The position numbers were made by a program, and so were the translations under genes. From NCBI RefSeq assembly GCF_005217525.1, contig NZ_PNXQ01000018.1, forward strand, positions 154,192 through 218,191: a stretch of DNA of 64,000 nt, read 5' to 3'. The stretch comes from Paenibacillus terrae (GTDB lineage Bacteria; Bacillota; Bacilli; Paenibacillales; Paenibacillaceae). Positions 14,729 to 23,887 of the stretch are shown here, piece after piece (positions within the stretch are counted from its first letter, which is position 1; each line of letters starts with the position of its first letter). Under the pieces are notes generated by a model that made no database searches, had not been told where the DNA came from, and saw only the letters and a program-made list of their open reading frames with translations.

Positions 14729-16870
14729 TTACTTCACCTGCTCCTGTACATAATTCGGAAGCGCACCCTCATGTAACAGCCACAGCTCATGCAGCGCACG
14801 GGTACAGCCCACATACAGCAGCTTGGCATCCCATGCCAGCTCTCCATAATGTTTTTGGTCGGCATCCGCCACAATGACTGCGTCGAACTCCAGCCCTTTG
14901 GACAGGTACACAGGCAGAACGGACAAGCCGCCTTCGTATTGCTTTTTACCGCCGTCAATCAGATTTACATCTAACCCTGCATTCGTAAAAGCCTCATGCA
15001 GTTCCACAGCCTCCTTCAAGGTACGCGTCAGCACAGATACAGTGCGGTATTCCTTGGAAGAAAGCTCTTGCAGAGCGGTCAGCAAACTCTGTTCACGCCC
15101 TGATGTACCGTATGGCAGTGTACACACCGGATCGCCGCTACGGAATACCGGAACGGCCGTAATCCCGCCGCGAACCCCCTGCTCCAAAATCGTATTTGCA
15201 AACTCTATAATTTCCAGCGTTGATCTGTAGCTGCGGGTAAGTGCAAAATATCCCGTATGTTCTGGCGCAAAAAGAGAGCTCATTTCCTCCCACGCATGTA
15301 CGCCACGGTATTCGTGAATCCCCTGTGACAGATCACCCAATATCGTGAAGGAATGCCCTTTAACAAACAAATCCAGCAATGCAATATGAAAAGGTGAGAA
15401 ATCCTGCGCTTCATCAATGACCACATGGTCAAAGCGTTGAGACGATTCTACCTCATGAATCAGCACATGCAGATATACCAAGGCAGTAAGGTCCTCTTCG
15501 CGGATAACCTGTTTACGCAGGTCCGACTGTGTGGTCTTAAAAATAGCAGCAGGCAAAAAAGCCTTCAGCTCCGCAGCCGTGTCTGCGGGTAATCCTTTAG
15601 CTGCCTGAAAAAGCTGCTTGTAAAGCGTCAGCGCGTCGTATTGGGGCCATTTTTTAGCATATGCCTTTTCCCGGGACCCCGCTTTTTTCTTGCGTTCCTT
15701 GAGCGCAGCCGTCGAGGGCGATTTTTTCAGCTCCATTTCAATCCAACGATGGACTCTTGCAAGCACACGCTCCTTCCGCTTCGCAAGCGGATAAGGCTTG
15801 TATTCCTCATTGAACCAGTTCAAAATCTCCGCTCGCGGAAGCACTGCTCCATCCCATGGTGAAAAATCTCCCTCCGGCACCGAAACAGGCTCCAGCCGTT
15901 CCACAAAAGCTTGAAGAAGCTTCATGAAGTGAATCGAACCTTTGAAGCGTCCTGGCGCCTCATCCATTGATTCCGTTCTCAGGCTACCGCTCTCAAACCA
16001 ATAAGCCAACGTTTCAGCAGGATCAGCTATAGGTAAATCCAGCCCCAACAGGTTAAGCGCCCAGTCCGCAAATGTACTCTGCTGAATATTTCCAACCCCC
16101 AGCTCTGGAAGTACATCTGAAATATAATCAAGAAACATATGGTTCGGTGCGAAAATAACCATCCTGTCCGCAGTTACCTGCTCCTTGTATTGATACAATA
16201 AAAATGCGAGACGATGCAGCGCTACCGTCGTCTTGCCACTACCCGCTACCCCCTGAATGACAAGGGCTGTATTTTTAGCCGCACGGATGATCTGATCCTG
16301 CTCGGCCTGAATCGTAGATACGATATCCCGCAATCGGTTATCCTTGTTCTCTCCCAGACGATAGACGAGAAATTCATCGGAAACCGCAGGCTCGTCGCTT
16401 TCACGGTTGTACGTATCGGCTACCCGTTCCAGTATTCTTTTTCGAATGACAACGTTGCGCTTTAGATACACCAAGCCCTCAATCGTTCCCTCAGGAGCCT
16501 CGTAGGACGCGGTTTCTTCACCGCCTGTAAAAGAATAAAACAAGCTGGCAATCGGCGCGCGCCAATCAATCACAAGCGGATACGCAGACGCTTCCTCGCG
16601 CTCCACTCCGATTTTGCCGATGTAGAGCGGCTTACGCTGTCCCCTGCCACGTTCGTCAAAATCCATGCGTCCAAAATAAGGCTCCTGCGCACTTTTTGCC
16701 AAAGACTGGCGTTTTTCCTCCCGCCCGGATTCCAGCACCTGCTCCGTAAAATCATGTCCCGTGTACACCGGCGTATTGCGAAGCCGTTCCAATCTGCGAT
16801 CAATTTCCTCCATAGCAAGCGACAGCCTGTGCTGTTCTTCTTGATAGGCACTTTGAAACCCGTTCTCCAT
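14729..16870 (-). CDS. helD: RNA polymerase recycling motor HelD (UvrD-like ATPase)
   Basis: A 713-residue superfamily 1 helicase-like protein. In B. subtilis HelD binds RNA polymerase and frees stalled complexes. The N-terminal coiled arm (EEQHRLSLAMEEIDRRLERL) is the part that enters the polymerase secondary channel; Walker A GVAGSGKT is at 207-214, DEAQDFS and LSKGLEFDAVIV mark motifs II and V, and GCTRALHELWLL motif VI. Length is normal for the class II HelD of Firmicutes. It stands alone with its own terminator. Confidence 0.9.
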   Translation of the reverse strand: MENGFQSAYQEEQHRLSLAMEEIDRRLERLRNTPVYTGHDFTEQVLESGREEKRQSLAKSAQEPYFGRMDFDERGRGQRKPLYIGKIGVEREEASAYPLVIDWRAPIASLFYSFTGGEETASYEAPEGTIEGLVYLKRNVVIRKRILERVADTYNRESDEPAVSDEFLVYRLGENKDNRLRDIVSTIQAEQDQIIRAAKNTALVIQGVAGSGKTTVALHRLAFLLYQYKEQVTADRMVIFAPNHMFLDYISDVLPELGVGNIQQSTFADWALNLLGLDLPIADPAETLAYWFESGSLRTESMDEAPGRFKGSIHFMKLLQAFVERLEPVSVPEGDFSPWDGAVLPRAEILNWFNEEYKPYPLAKRKERVLARVHRWIEMELKKSPSTAALKERKKKAGSREKAYAKKWPQYDALTLYKQLFQAAKGLPADTAAELKAFLPAAIFKTTQSDLRKQVIREEDLTALVYLHVLIHEVESSQRFDHVVIDEAQDFSPFHIALLDLFVKGHSFTILGDLSQGIHEYRGVHAWEEMSSLFAPEHTGYFALTRSYRSTLEIIEFANTILEQGVRGGITAVPVFRSGDPVCTLPYGTSGREQSLLTALQELSSKEYRTVSVLTRTLKEAVELHEAFTNAGLDVNLIDGGKKQYEGGLSVLPVYLSKGLEFDAVIVADADQKHYGELAWDAKLLYVGCTRALHELWLLHEGALPNYVQEQVK

Positions 16871-17229
16871 TTCAGTTACCTCCTAAGAATATCAAGTCTC
16901 GATTTCTGCATCCCATTCACTTGCTCCGACACAAAAAAAGGAAAGTAAGCGTAACACATTAACCCCAAAAAATCCAATCTTATTTCCTAGTACGCCCATT
17001 TCCATATACGAAAGACCTCTTATTAAACACGCAAATTAATGGATTACACTAATCCTCTAAAAAACCAAGGCTCACTTCTACACAGCTTCATTCACAATTA
17101 TTTCTTTTCATAAAAAATCCCCTTACAGCAGTAGGTTTTACGAATTAACCTGTCTGTTGTAAGGGGAACATATCACTTTGGGGACAGCTCTTTTTCATTA
17201 AAATGGATCGGCTATGAACCGCATTGCTG
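16871..17229. other. Gap between helD and the citrate cluster
   Basis: About 360 AT-rich bases. It contains the helD promoter region and the terminator at 17118-17167; the overlapping frame at 17145-17330 is a shadow of that hairpin and citG. Confidence 0.5.
17118..17167 (-). terminator. Terminator of the citrate operon
   Basis: TCCCCTTACAGCAG... pairs with ...CTGTTGTAAGGGGA over about 20 bp; on the minus strand ATTTTTTATG follows. It ends the operon after citG. Confidence 0.8.
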
Positions 17230-18117
17230 TTATATTGCAGGTGGTGACAGACATAAATTTTCCAGCATAATTGTGACTGCCAGTAAATCAGCAGAGCCAC
17301 CAGGACTAACATTCTTTTGCACAAAATCATCGTTCATTTGATGAATCATGGCGACACCTCTCTCTGACAAGATACCACCCGCCTCTAGCACCTGCTTGGC
17401 ATATTGCTGGACATAGGTTAGCATCTCCCTATCGTGTCTACCAACGACATTTGTATCTTCGTTGACAACCATCAGTTGTAACAGGGTTTGAACACAGATA
17501 TCATTCACATGGTATCGTTGCGATGACTTCAACTCACGATAGACGGGCAGAGCGTACTCTCGCACGGTTGGAAAGCCTGCTTCCACCTCACCACGTATAC
17601 CCGTCATGCCCCACTCTTTGTACAACCGTTCGCCGACCGTTAAGTCTGTTGATTTTTCCAGGAATACAAGTTCACTCTCACATAAACCTTTGGTCATCTG
17701 AGCAATGGTCTCACAAATGATTTGTTCATCCAGCCTGCTAGCAGTTGCTCGTGTCGTACAACAATACGCAGCAGCAGCACAAATAATTCCTAGCGAAAAA
17801 ATAAGGCCTTTATGTGTGTTCACCCCGCCTGTTGCGGCAAACATAGCCTTTTCGGCTTCCTGCCCCAAGGGACGTAGATTCGTAAATAGTATGCGAAGAT
17901 CCTTTTCATGAAAGGAATCTCCTGCCTTTGTACATCTTTCAAAATAGCTGGAAAGTGCGACCGCACTAGACATAAACGTAAAGAAGTCCATATCCTTATG
18001 AGCACCACGATTAAACCGATCTACCAGTCCCGGCTTTGGGCTGGCGGAGACTTCTGTTAGCAACGCAAGGACAGCTTGTTGACCAAGGCTTTCACTTAAT
18101 AGGTTTGTTGCAATCAT
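17230..18117 (-). CDS. citG: Triphosphoribosyl-dephospho-CoA synthase CitG
   Basis: Makes the precursor of the citrate lyase prosthetic group from ATP and dephospho-CoA. Marks of the family: VSASPKPGLVDRFNRGAHKDMD near residue 26, GGVNTHKGLIFSLG near residue 104, and NDDFVQKNVSPGGSADLLAV near the C-terminus. About 295 residues. The ATG at 18117 is preferred; an in-frame TTG at 18129 sits too close to the AGAAGG motif. Last gene of the citrate operon, followed by a strong terminator. Confidence 0.9.
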   Translation of the reverse strand: MIATNLLSESLGQQAVLALLTEVSASPKPGLVDRFNRGAHKDMDFFTFMSSAVALSSYFERCTKAGDSFHEKDLRILFTNLRPLGQEAEKAMFAATGGVNTHKGLIFSLGIICAAAAYCCTTRATASRLDEQIICETIAQMTKGLCESELVFLEKSTDLTVGERLYKEWGMTGIRGEVEAGFPTVREYALPVYRELKSSQRYHVNDICVQTLLQLMVVNEDTNVVGRHDREMLTYVQQYAKQVLEAGGILSERGVAMIHQMNDDFVQKNVSPGGSADLLAVTIMLENLCLSPPAI

Positions 18118-18164
18118 ACATACTAACAACCTTCTTCTCTGGATTTTTTAATGATGATGAACGA

Positions 18165-18707
18165 TCATGCTCGTTTGGCTACTTGATGCTTTCGCGTATA
18201 ACTGTCCACCAGTGCTTTGATAGCTTCCAGCAATTCGGGAAGTGCATGTGCTCTACTCCGTCCACATATATGCGCAGCCTGCTCACACATGAGACATTTT
18301 CGCTTGCCCAAGCCAAGTTCATCTCTGGAGATTGCCCTTCCATTGGGTCCAATCACATCCAGATCCAGTAATCTTCCTAGAGGATGCCCATCTTCAATCG
18401 CAATAACCAACTTCTTCAATATTCGCGCGTCTGCCTGAACGGCAACATATGCTCCTGGGCCTGTTAGCAGATCATACGCTTCATTGTGCAGCGATGTCAT
18501 TTGGTTCACCGCCAGCTGACTCATCAAGATACGATAGCCTTCATGAAAAACGTATGTACTAGTTGGAGAGGACTTCTGTGGTCCTGGGATATTGATCGTC
18601 ATGCTGATCAGAGCTACCGCGTACCTGCTGATCAATTGTCTTTGTCTATCTGCCCGGTTTTCGCGTGCCTGTAGCATTTCTTCAAGGGTAACCTCATACG
18701 AATACAT
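18165..18707 (-). CDS. citX: Holo-ACP synthase CitX (apo-citrate lyase phosphoribosyl-dephospho-CoA transferase)
   Basis: Attaches the prosthetic group made by CitG to a serine of CitD. The frame from MYSYEVTLEEMLQARENRA shows the CitX start, with later GPGAYVAVQADARILKKLVI and GRAISRDELGLGKRKCLMC typical of the family. About 180 residues. The start at 18707 comes one base after the citC stop; the 27 upstream codons of the longer frame lie inside citC and are not used. In some bacteria citX and citG are fused; here they are separate. Confidence 0.9.
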   Translation of the reverse strand: MYSYEVTLEEMLQARENRADRQRQLISRYAVALISMTINIPGPQKSSPTSTYVFHEGYRILMSQLAVNQMTSLHNEAYDLLTGPGAYVAVQADARILKKLVIAIEDGHPLGRLLDLDVIGPNGRAISRDELGLGKRKCLMCEQAAHICGRSRAHALPELLEAIKALVDSYTRKHQVAKRA

Positions 18708-18708
18708 G

Positions 18709-19752
18709 TTATGACATCTCCCTGATACGCCTGATGATTTCTCCAGCTTCCACTGACAATAAAAACTGATAGGTCGTGTCCGGTACAAGCTGCTTCACTT
18801 TATCCATTTGGCCCAGACGGATATACTTGCGGACCGCAGAGGCGCTGATTGCGTCCCCTTCCCATAGCAGTCGTGGTATTTCCTCTACTTCGATTCCAAC
18901 GGAAGGCAGCATTTTTTTCATGATCGTGTTGTACCTGCGGGTCAAGACACAGCTTGGCTCCTGACCGATATACCGTTTTTGAATATTTAGCAACGGAGCT
19001 ATATACTGGCTAAATATTTTTAAATCTAGTGATATATGCGTACTTGCTGCCTTTTCATCATTTTTGAGGAAGTAAGAAGGAAACGTTGCACCCGAGATGA
19101 TATAGTCTTTGCCCTTGTGCAAGACCACATTGGCCAAATGTCTCACGCCTTCTTCCACTAGTCTGTATCTGGCATCTGATGGAAAAATGGATCGGTCCTC
19201 CCAGACTACAAAAAGATGTACCTTTCCCCAAACCGCCGCTGCATGCTCGATTAAGTGCAGATGTCCAAGTGTGAATGGATTACAGTTCATAACAATCGCA
19301 GCCGAAGGCACGAGATCGCCCGATTCCTGCAAAAGCTCTTGCTGATACTGTCGCACACCATCCCATCGGTTTTCCAACAAGACAGCCATGGAGGATTCCT
19401 CCATGATTGGATAAAAGCCGAGATCCTTGAAAATTTGTTTGTTTACTGGTTTTGTATAAATAAACAGGTGAGTCCTTCCCCGCCTGTATTCTTCATTTAC
19501 TAAATGGCTAACGATTTGTGCTGATAGCCCCTGGTCTTTATAAGCTTCATCCACAGCAATGCACTTCAGTACACTGCCTGAAAAAGAACCCGTAGCGGCA
19601 ATGTCGCTGCCATCTACAATTTCCATCGTATATTCAATTTGACGGTCTATTCTAAGACCTTGGCGCTTGAGGAAATCGCGAAGCTTTCTTTGAGCGTCTT
19701 CAGAAGCTGGATTTAAAATCTCTTCACGCAAATGTTCCATCCACATAGCCAT
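18709..19752 (-). CDS. citC: Citrate lyase ligase CitC (acetate:SH-citrate lyase ligase)
   Basis: Activates citrate lyase by acetylating the thiol of its prosthetic group with acetate and ATP. 347 residues with a GNAT-like N-terminal half (CIAVDEAYKDQGLSAQIVSH at about 70-90) and a nucleotidyltransferase half with MNCNPFTLGHLHLIEHAA (T-x-G-H motif) and the late GDAISASAVRKYI, as in family members. It lies between the oxaloacetate decarboxylase gene and citX, one base before citX. Confidence 0.93.
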   Translation of the reverse strand: MAMWMEHLREEILNPASEDAQRKLRDFLKRQGLRIDRQIEYTMEIVDGSDIAATGSFSGSVLKCIAVDEAYKDQGLSAQIVSHLVNEEYRRGRTHLFIYTKPVNKQIFKDLGFYPIMEESSMAVLLENRWDGVRQYQQELLQESGDLVPSAAIVMNCNPFTLGHLHLIEHAAAVWGKVHLFVVWEDRSIFPSDARYRLVEEGVRHLANVVLHKGKDYIISGATFPSYFLKNDEKAASTHISLDLKIFSQYIAPLLNIQKRYIGQEPSCVLTRRYNTIMKKMLPSVGIEVEEIPRLLWEGDAISASAVRKYIRLGQMDKVKQLVPDTTYQFLLSVEAGEIIRRIREMS

Positions 19753-19869
19753 AATTTATCACCGTTTTTCTGCATGGAAGTCAGAATAAGTAGAATGACG
19801 CATCCCACACTCTGCAAGCGAAAGGATAGGATGCGCATCCTATTTATTTGTTCTGAAAAGACAATGTCT

Positions 19870-21042
19870 TTATTTTCTTACAACACCGCTTTGTTCTGCG
19901 ACGATTTTTACTGCTTTACTAACTGCTGCACTTACTCTTTTGTCAATCGCATCTGGAACGATGTAGGTATCATCAAGCTCCTCGTCTGTTACCAGATCTG
20001 CGATGCTTCTGGCTGCCGCTAATTTCATTTCCATCGTGATGTCCGTGGCTTTGGCATCAAACGCGCCTCTAAAAATACCGGGGAATGCCAGCAGGTTATT
20101 GATTTGGTTGTGAAAATCCGATCTGCCGGTCGCAACAATTCTTGCTCCGCCTTTGTGTGCTTCCTCCGGCAAAATTTCTGGAATTGGATTGGCAAGGGCA
20201 AAAATGATGCTTTCATTGCTCATGGTTTGCACCATTTCTTTTGTCATCACATCTGCAACCGATAAGCCGATAAAGATATCCTTGCCTTTGATGACTTCTG
20301 CAAGGCTGCCTGTTTCTTTATCACGATTCGTCAGCTTGGCGATTTGCTGCTGAGGTTCATTGAGAGAGGTGTCGCCTTCGACCAAGGCACCATTAATATC
20401 GCAGAGAACTATACGCTTCGCTCCTGCAGCAAGCAATAGCTTGGCGGTGGCAATACCCGAAGCTCCTGCTCCATTGATGAGGATGCGCACATCCTCCATT
20501 TTTTTCCCCACCAGTTTCAAGGCATTACATAACCCTGCAAGCACAGCAACTGCCGTTCCATGCTGATCATCATGATAAACCGGAATATTCAGCTTTTCTT
20601 TTAATTTGTCTTCAATATAGAAGCATTCTGGCGCTTTGATGTCTTCAAGATGAATGCCTCCAAAACCTGGGGCGATCACTTCAACCGTGCGCACAAACTC
20701 GTCTGGATCAGTGCTGTCGATACAGATAGGGTACGCATTCACCCCACCAAATTCTTTGAGCAACAAGGCCTTGCCCTCAATGACAGGCAGCCCTGCCTCA
20801 GGGCCAATATCCCCCAGACCCAGCACGGCTGTCCCATTCGTCAGAATCGCCACGGTGCTCCCTTTAATCGTGTATTCATAGGCTTTGCTCTTATCTTTAG
20901 CGATTTCCTTGCATGGCTCGGCAACGCCAGGTGTATAAGCTATCGCTAAATCCTCTTTACTTACGACCGGTACTGTCCCTGTAATCTCCAGCTTACCGTT
21001 TCTTACGCGGTGTGCCTGTAAGGCGGCTTCTTTTATACTCAT
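19870..21042 (-). CDS. Malic-enzyme-family protein, probably oxaloacetate decarboxylase CitM
   Basis: A 390-residue short bacterial malic enzyme with AYTPGVAEPCKEIAKD, the catalytic-site region ILTNGTAVLGLGDIGPEAGLP, the metal site in ICIDSTDPDEF and HLEDIKAPECF, and the nucleotide fold INGAGASGIATAKLLL. It sits between citF and citC. In lactic acid bacteria a malic-enzyme homologue in the cit cluster (CitM) decarboxylates oxaloacetate to pyruvate, and no biotin-dependent decarboxylase genes are here, so the same role is inferred. Ordinary NAD(P) malic enzyme activity cannot be excluded. Confidence 0.88.
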   Translation of the reverse strand: MSIKEAALQAHRVRNGKLEITGTVPVVSKEDLAIAYTPGVAEPCKEIAKDKSKAYEYTIKGSTVAILTNGTAVLGLGDIGPEAGLPVIEGKALLLKEFGGVNAYPICIDSTDPDEFVRTVEVIAPGFGGIHLEDIKAPECFYIEDKLKEKLNIPVYHDDQHGTAVAVLAGLCNALKLVGKKMEDVRILINGAGASGIATAKLLLAAGAKRIVLCDINGALVEGDTSLNEPQQQIAKLTNRDKETGSLAEVIKGKDIFIGLSVADVMTKEMVQTMSNESIIFALANPIPEILPEEAHKGGARIVATGRSDFHNQINNLLAFPGIFRGAFDAKATDITMEMKLAAARSIADLVTDEELDDTYIVPDAIDKRVSAAVSKAVKIVAEQSGVVRK

Positions 21043-21096
21043 AATTTTGTTTGTACTGAGCAGTTGCTCAATACTTCCTCCTCTTGGTTTATAATT

Positions 21097-22665
21097 TTAG
21101 CGTCCTTGTTTCACTTGACGAATTACATCAATTACGGAACCATCACGATATTTGATAACACCGACAATTTTATCTTCCCATTGAATCGGCTCTGGTTTGC
21201 CGACAATCCGCGTAGCCTTTTCTTGCAACTCTTCGATCGTGAAGACAGGGAGTTTGGCGACTTTGAAGCTAGCCAGGAGATCTTGGCGGAGAGGGTTCAC
21301 AGCGATGCCCTGATCGGTAACCAGTACGTCAACCGTATGACCTGGTGTGATAATGGTATTTACACGATCAAGAATGGCAGGCATTCTTCCGCGAATCAGC
21401 GGAGCGACGATGATGGATACTGCAGCGCCTGCGGCAGTGTCGCAGTGTCCACCGGAAGCTCCACGGATGACCCCATCGGACCCGGTAATTACGTTCACAT
21501 TAAAATTCAGATCAATCTCCAGCGCACTCAGCACAACAACATCCAGTTGGTGAGCAGCGCAGCCTATATTTTCAGGACTTGCGTAATATTCCGCACAAAT
21601 TTGTTGATGGAATTTGTTCTTTCTCAGCGATTCTACAGCACGCAGGTCGAAGCTCTGCACGTCCAATAGCTTTTCAATCAATCCTTCTTCATGCAGGTCA
21701 ACGATTTGTTGGGTAATACCCCCCAGCGCAAAGCTTGCTTTGATATTGGCGGCAAGCATTTTTTTTCGCAGAAATCTGGTAGTTGCAAGCGCAGCACCCC
21801 CGGAGCCGGTTTGCAATGAGAATCCATCCACGAAATATCCGGATGCTTCAATTACATCTGCCGCGTTTTTGGCAATTAACAGCTCCTTCGGATTCTTCGT
21901 GTAACGGGTAGCCCCTGAGACAATCCCCTTCTGATCACCGATGCGATCCACGACGACCACATAATCCACCTGGGTTTCAGGAATGGCGAATGGAGTGTTC
22001 GGATAGGAGACCAAATGGTCAGTGATCATCACAACATTGCGCGCATACTGGGCATCTACCATGGCATAACCCAGGGAGCCGCATGCCGATGGAGTTTCGT
22101 TTACGCTGGAAGTTCCGTTTGCATTGCCATATGCATCGCAAGAAGGAGCACCTAAAAAGGCTACGTCAATCGGGCATTCCCCTGATGCAATCGCTCTTGC
22201 ACGACCACCGTGAGAGTTAATCGTCACCGGAATATCAAACCATCCGTAGGAATATGCCTGAGCCAGCTCGCCTCTAAGGCCACTGGTCTCGATTCTGCGG
22301 ATGACGCCGTTTCGCACATGCTCTACCAACGGCGCATGAATATCCGTCAAGGAGCTGGCTGCCAGCACAAGATCACGAATACCCATTTTGGCAATTTTAT
22401 CCATAACCATATTCACGATAAAGTCCCCGTTGCGGAAATGGTGGTGGAACGAGATCGTCATCCCATTACGCAAGCCTGTAGCTTCAATGGCTTTCTCCAT
22501 TGAATCAATGATTTTGTTTTTGGCAGGATTTTGCTGGCGGTCTTTTAACCGCTCTGTATTTTTAAATTGCCCGTAAGTCGATTTGCGATCAAAGGGAGTT
22601 ATCGCATCAAGTCCCTCAATAGCTAGAGGAATTTCTCTCCCAGCACCGTTTAGCATAACATTCAC
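21097..22665 (-). CDS. citF: Citrate lyase alpha subunit CitF (citrate CoA-transferase)
   Basis: Exchanges the acetyl group on the acyl carrier subunit for citrate. 522 residues, normal for CitF. Marks: the start GREIPLAIEGLDAITPFDRK, GMTISFHHHFRNGDFIVNMV near 90-110, GDQKGIVSGATRYT, and TGSDGVIRGASGGHCDTAAG in the C-terminal half with GRMPAILDRVNTIITPG after it. It starts one base after citE ends, so the two are translationally linked. Confidence 0.95.
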   Translation of the reverse strand: MNVMLNGAGREIPLAIEGLDAITPFDRKSTYGQFKNTERLKDRQQNPAKNKIIDSMEKAIEATGLRNGMTISFHHHFRNGDFIVNMVMDKIAKMGIRDLVLAASSLTDIHAPLVEHVRNGVIRRIETSGLRGELAQAYSYGWFDIPVTINSHGGRARAIASGECPIDVAFLGAPSCDAYGNANGTSSVNETPSACGSLGYAMVDAQYARNVVMITDHLVSYPNTPFAIPETQVDYVVVVDRIGDQKGIVSGATRYTKNPKELLIAKNAADVIEASGYFVDGFSLQTGSGGAALATTRFLRKKMLAANIKASFALGGITQQIVDLHEEGLIEKLLDVQSFDLRAVESLRKNKFHQQICAEYYASPENIGCAAHQLDVVVLSALEIDLNFNVNVITGSDGVIRGASGGHCDTAAGAAVSIIVAPLIRGRMPAILDRVNTIITPGHTVDVLVTDQGIAVNPLRQDLLASFKVAKLPVFTIEELQEKATRIVGKPEPIQWEDKIVGVIKYRDGSVIDVIRQVKQGR

Positions 22666-22666
22666 C

Positions 22667-23548
22667 TTACTCTACGTTTATTTTTGCCGCTTCCGCCAGG
22701 TCAAGTACTCTACGTGCACGTTCTACAATCGGACGGTCAATCATTTTACCGTCGAGACTGATCACACCTGAGCCTTTTGCCTCCGCTTCGAGACTGGCCT
22801 CAATGATCCGCTTTGATTTTTTGATCTCTGCTTCTGTTGGCGTATAGATGCGGTTTACAATCTCGATCTGACGTGGATTAATAATGGATTTGCCATCAAA
22901 GCCTAGCTGTTTGATCAGCTTCACCTCGTTGGCAAAGCCTTCCTCATTATTTACATCCGAGTAGACTGTATCGACAGCAGCAATGCCAGCAGCTCTTGCA
23001 GCAAATAATATAAGGCTTCGTGCTGTCAATAGCTCAATGCCTTCTGGCGAGCGCGTTGTCTTCAGGTCTGTGACAAAATCCTCCGCTCCAATGGCGATGC
23101 CGATAAGCCGTTTACTGGCAACCACAATTTGCGCCGCATTCAATACGCCCTTGCCACTCTCAACCGCTGCAAAAAGCTTGATTGTCCCATGCTCCATGCC
23201 GATCTTTTGTTCAATTTTGGTAATCAATTCATCCGCCTCAATCACGTCATCGGCGGTCTCCGTTTTCGGCAATCGAATGGCAGTTGGCTTCGCTCGTACA
23301 ATCGCTTCAAAATCGTCTCTGCCATACGGCGTATTGAGTGGGTTTACCCTGACCAGCACCTCGGTGCCCCCGAAATCAAAGGTTCTCAAAGCTTGGTGAG
23401 CCAGCAAACGTGCCGCATCTTTTTCGTATAGGGAAACGGAATCCTCAAGGTCGATCATAATCGAATCGGCCCCATAGATATGGGCGTCCCGGATCATCCC
23501 TGGGTTATTCCCTGGAACATACAACATGGTCCTTCTCAGTTTCTGCAT
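22667..23548 (-). CDS. citE: Citrate lyase beta subunit CitE (citryl-ACP lyase)
   Basis: Cleaves citryl-ACP to oxaloacetate and acetyl-ACP. 293 residues of the HpcH/HpaI aldolase fold: RRTMLYVPGNNPGMIRDA at the start, the metal-binding DLEDSV, LVRVNPLNTPYG, and IGAEDFVTDLKTTRSPEG. Length is normal. It lies directly between citD and citF with no spacing, the usual DEF order. Confidence 0.95.
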   Translation of the reverse strand: MQKLRRTMLYVPGNNPGMIRDAHIYGADSIMIDLEDSVSLYEKDAARLLAHQALRTFDFGGTEVLVRVNPLNTPYGRDDFEAIVRAKPTAIRLPKTETADDVIEADELITKIEQKIGMEHGTIKLFAAVESGKGVLNAAQIVVASKRLIGIAIGAEDFVTDLKTTRSPEGIELLTARSLILFAARAAGIAAVDTVYSDVNNEEGFANEVKLIKQLGFDGKSIINPRQIEIVNRIYTPTEAEIKKSKRIIEASLEAEAKGSGVISLDGKMIDRPIVERARRVLDLAEAAKINVE

Positions 23549-23842
23549 CTATTCCGCCTCCCATGGTCGGCAGTCGCCCTCGACCACTCTGCTTACGGCT
23601 GTCATTACTCTAGCCTTAATGGCGCAATCCAGTGCGCCTTTATCATTCGCGCGGACATATGCATGTTCAATGCCCATTCCTTGTAATGTTTCGAGAATCA
23701 CTTTGCGAATCTGGTTCCCGAACTGGTTCTCTACGGTACTTTTCAACTCGATTTCAATACCTTTCGTCCCGTTCGGCTCGATGGAAATCGTAATATCGCT
23801 TGATTCCAATGTACCGGCCATGCCTACTTGCTGAATAATCAA
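23549..23842 (-). CDS. citD: Citrate lyase gamma subunit CitD (acyl carrier protein)
   Basis: The 97-residue carrier of the phosphoribosyl-dephospho-CoA arm. The modified Ser lies in AGTLESSDITISIEP near residue 14 or 15, and NQFGNQIRKVILETLQGMGI and ANDKGALDCAIKARV are family marks. The stop meets the citE start with no gap. It starts 46 bases after the kinase gene, so it is probably read from the same promoter as the kinase. Confidence 0.93.
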   Translation of the reverse strand: MIIQQVGMAGTLESSDITISIEPNGTKGIEIELKSTVENQFGNQIRKVILETLQGMGIEHAYVRANDKGALDCAIKARVMTAVSRVVEGDCRPWEAE

Positions 23843-23887
23843 TGTCTACACCTCTTTTGCCAATTGGATGGTAGATACTCTCCATCT

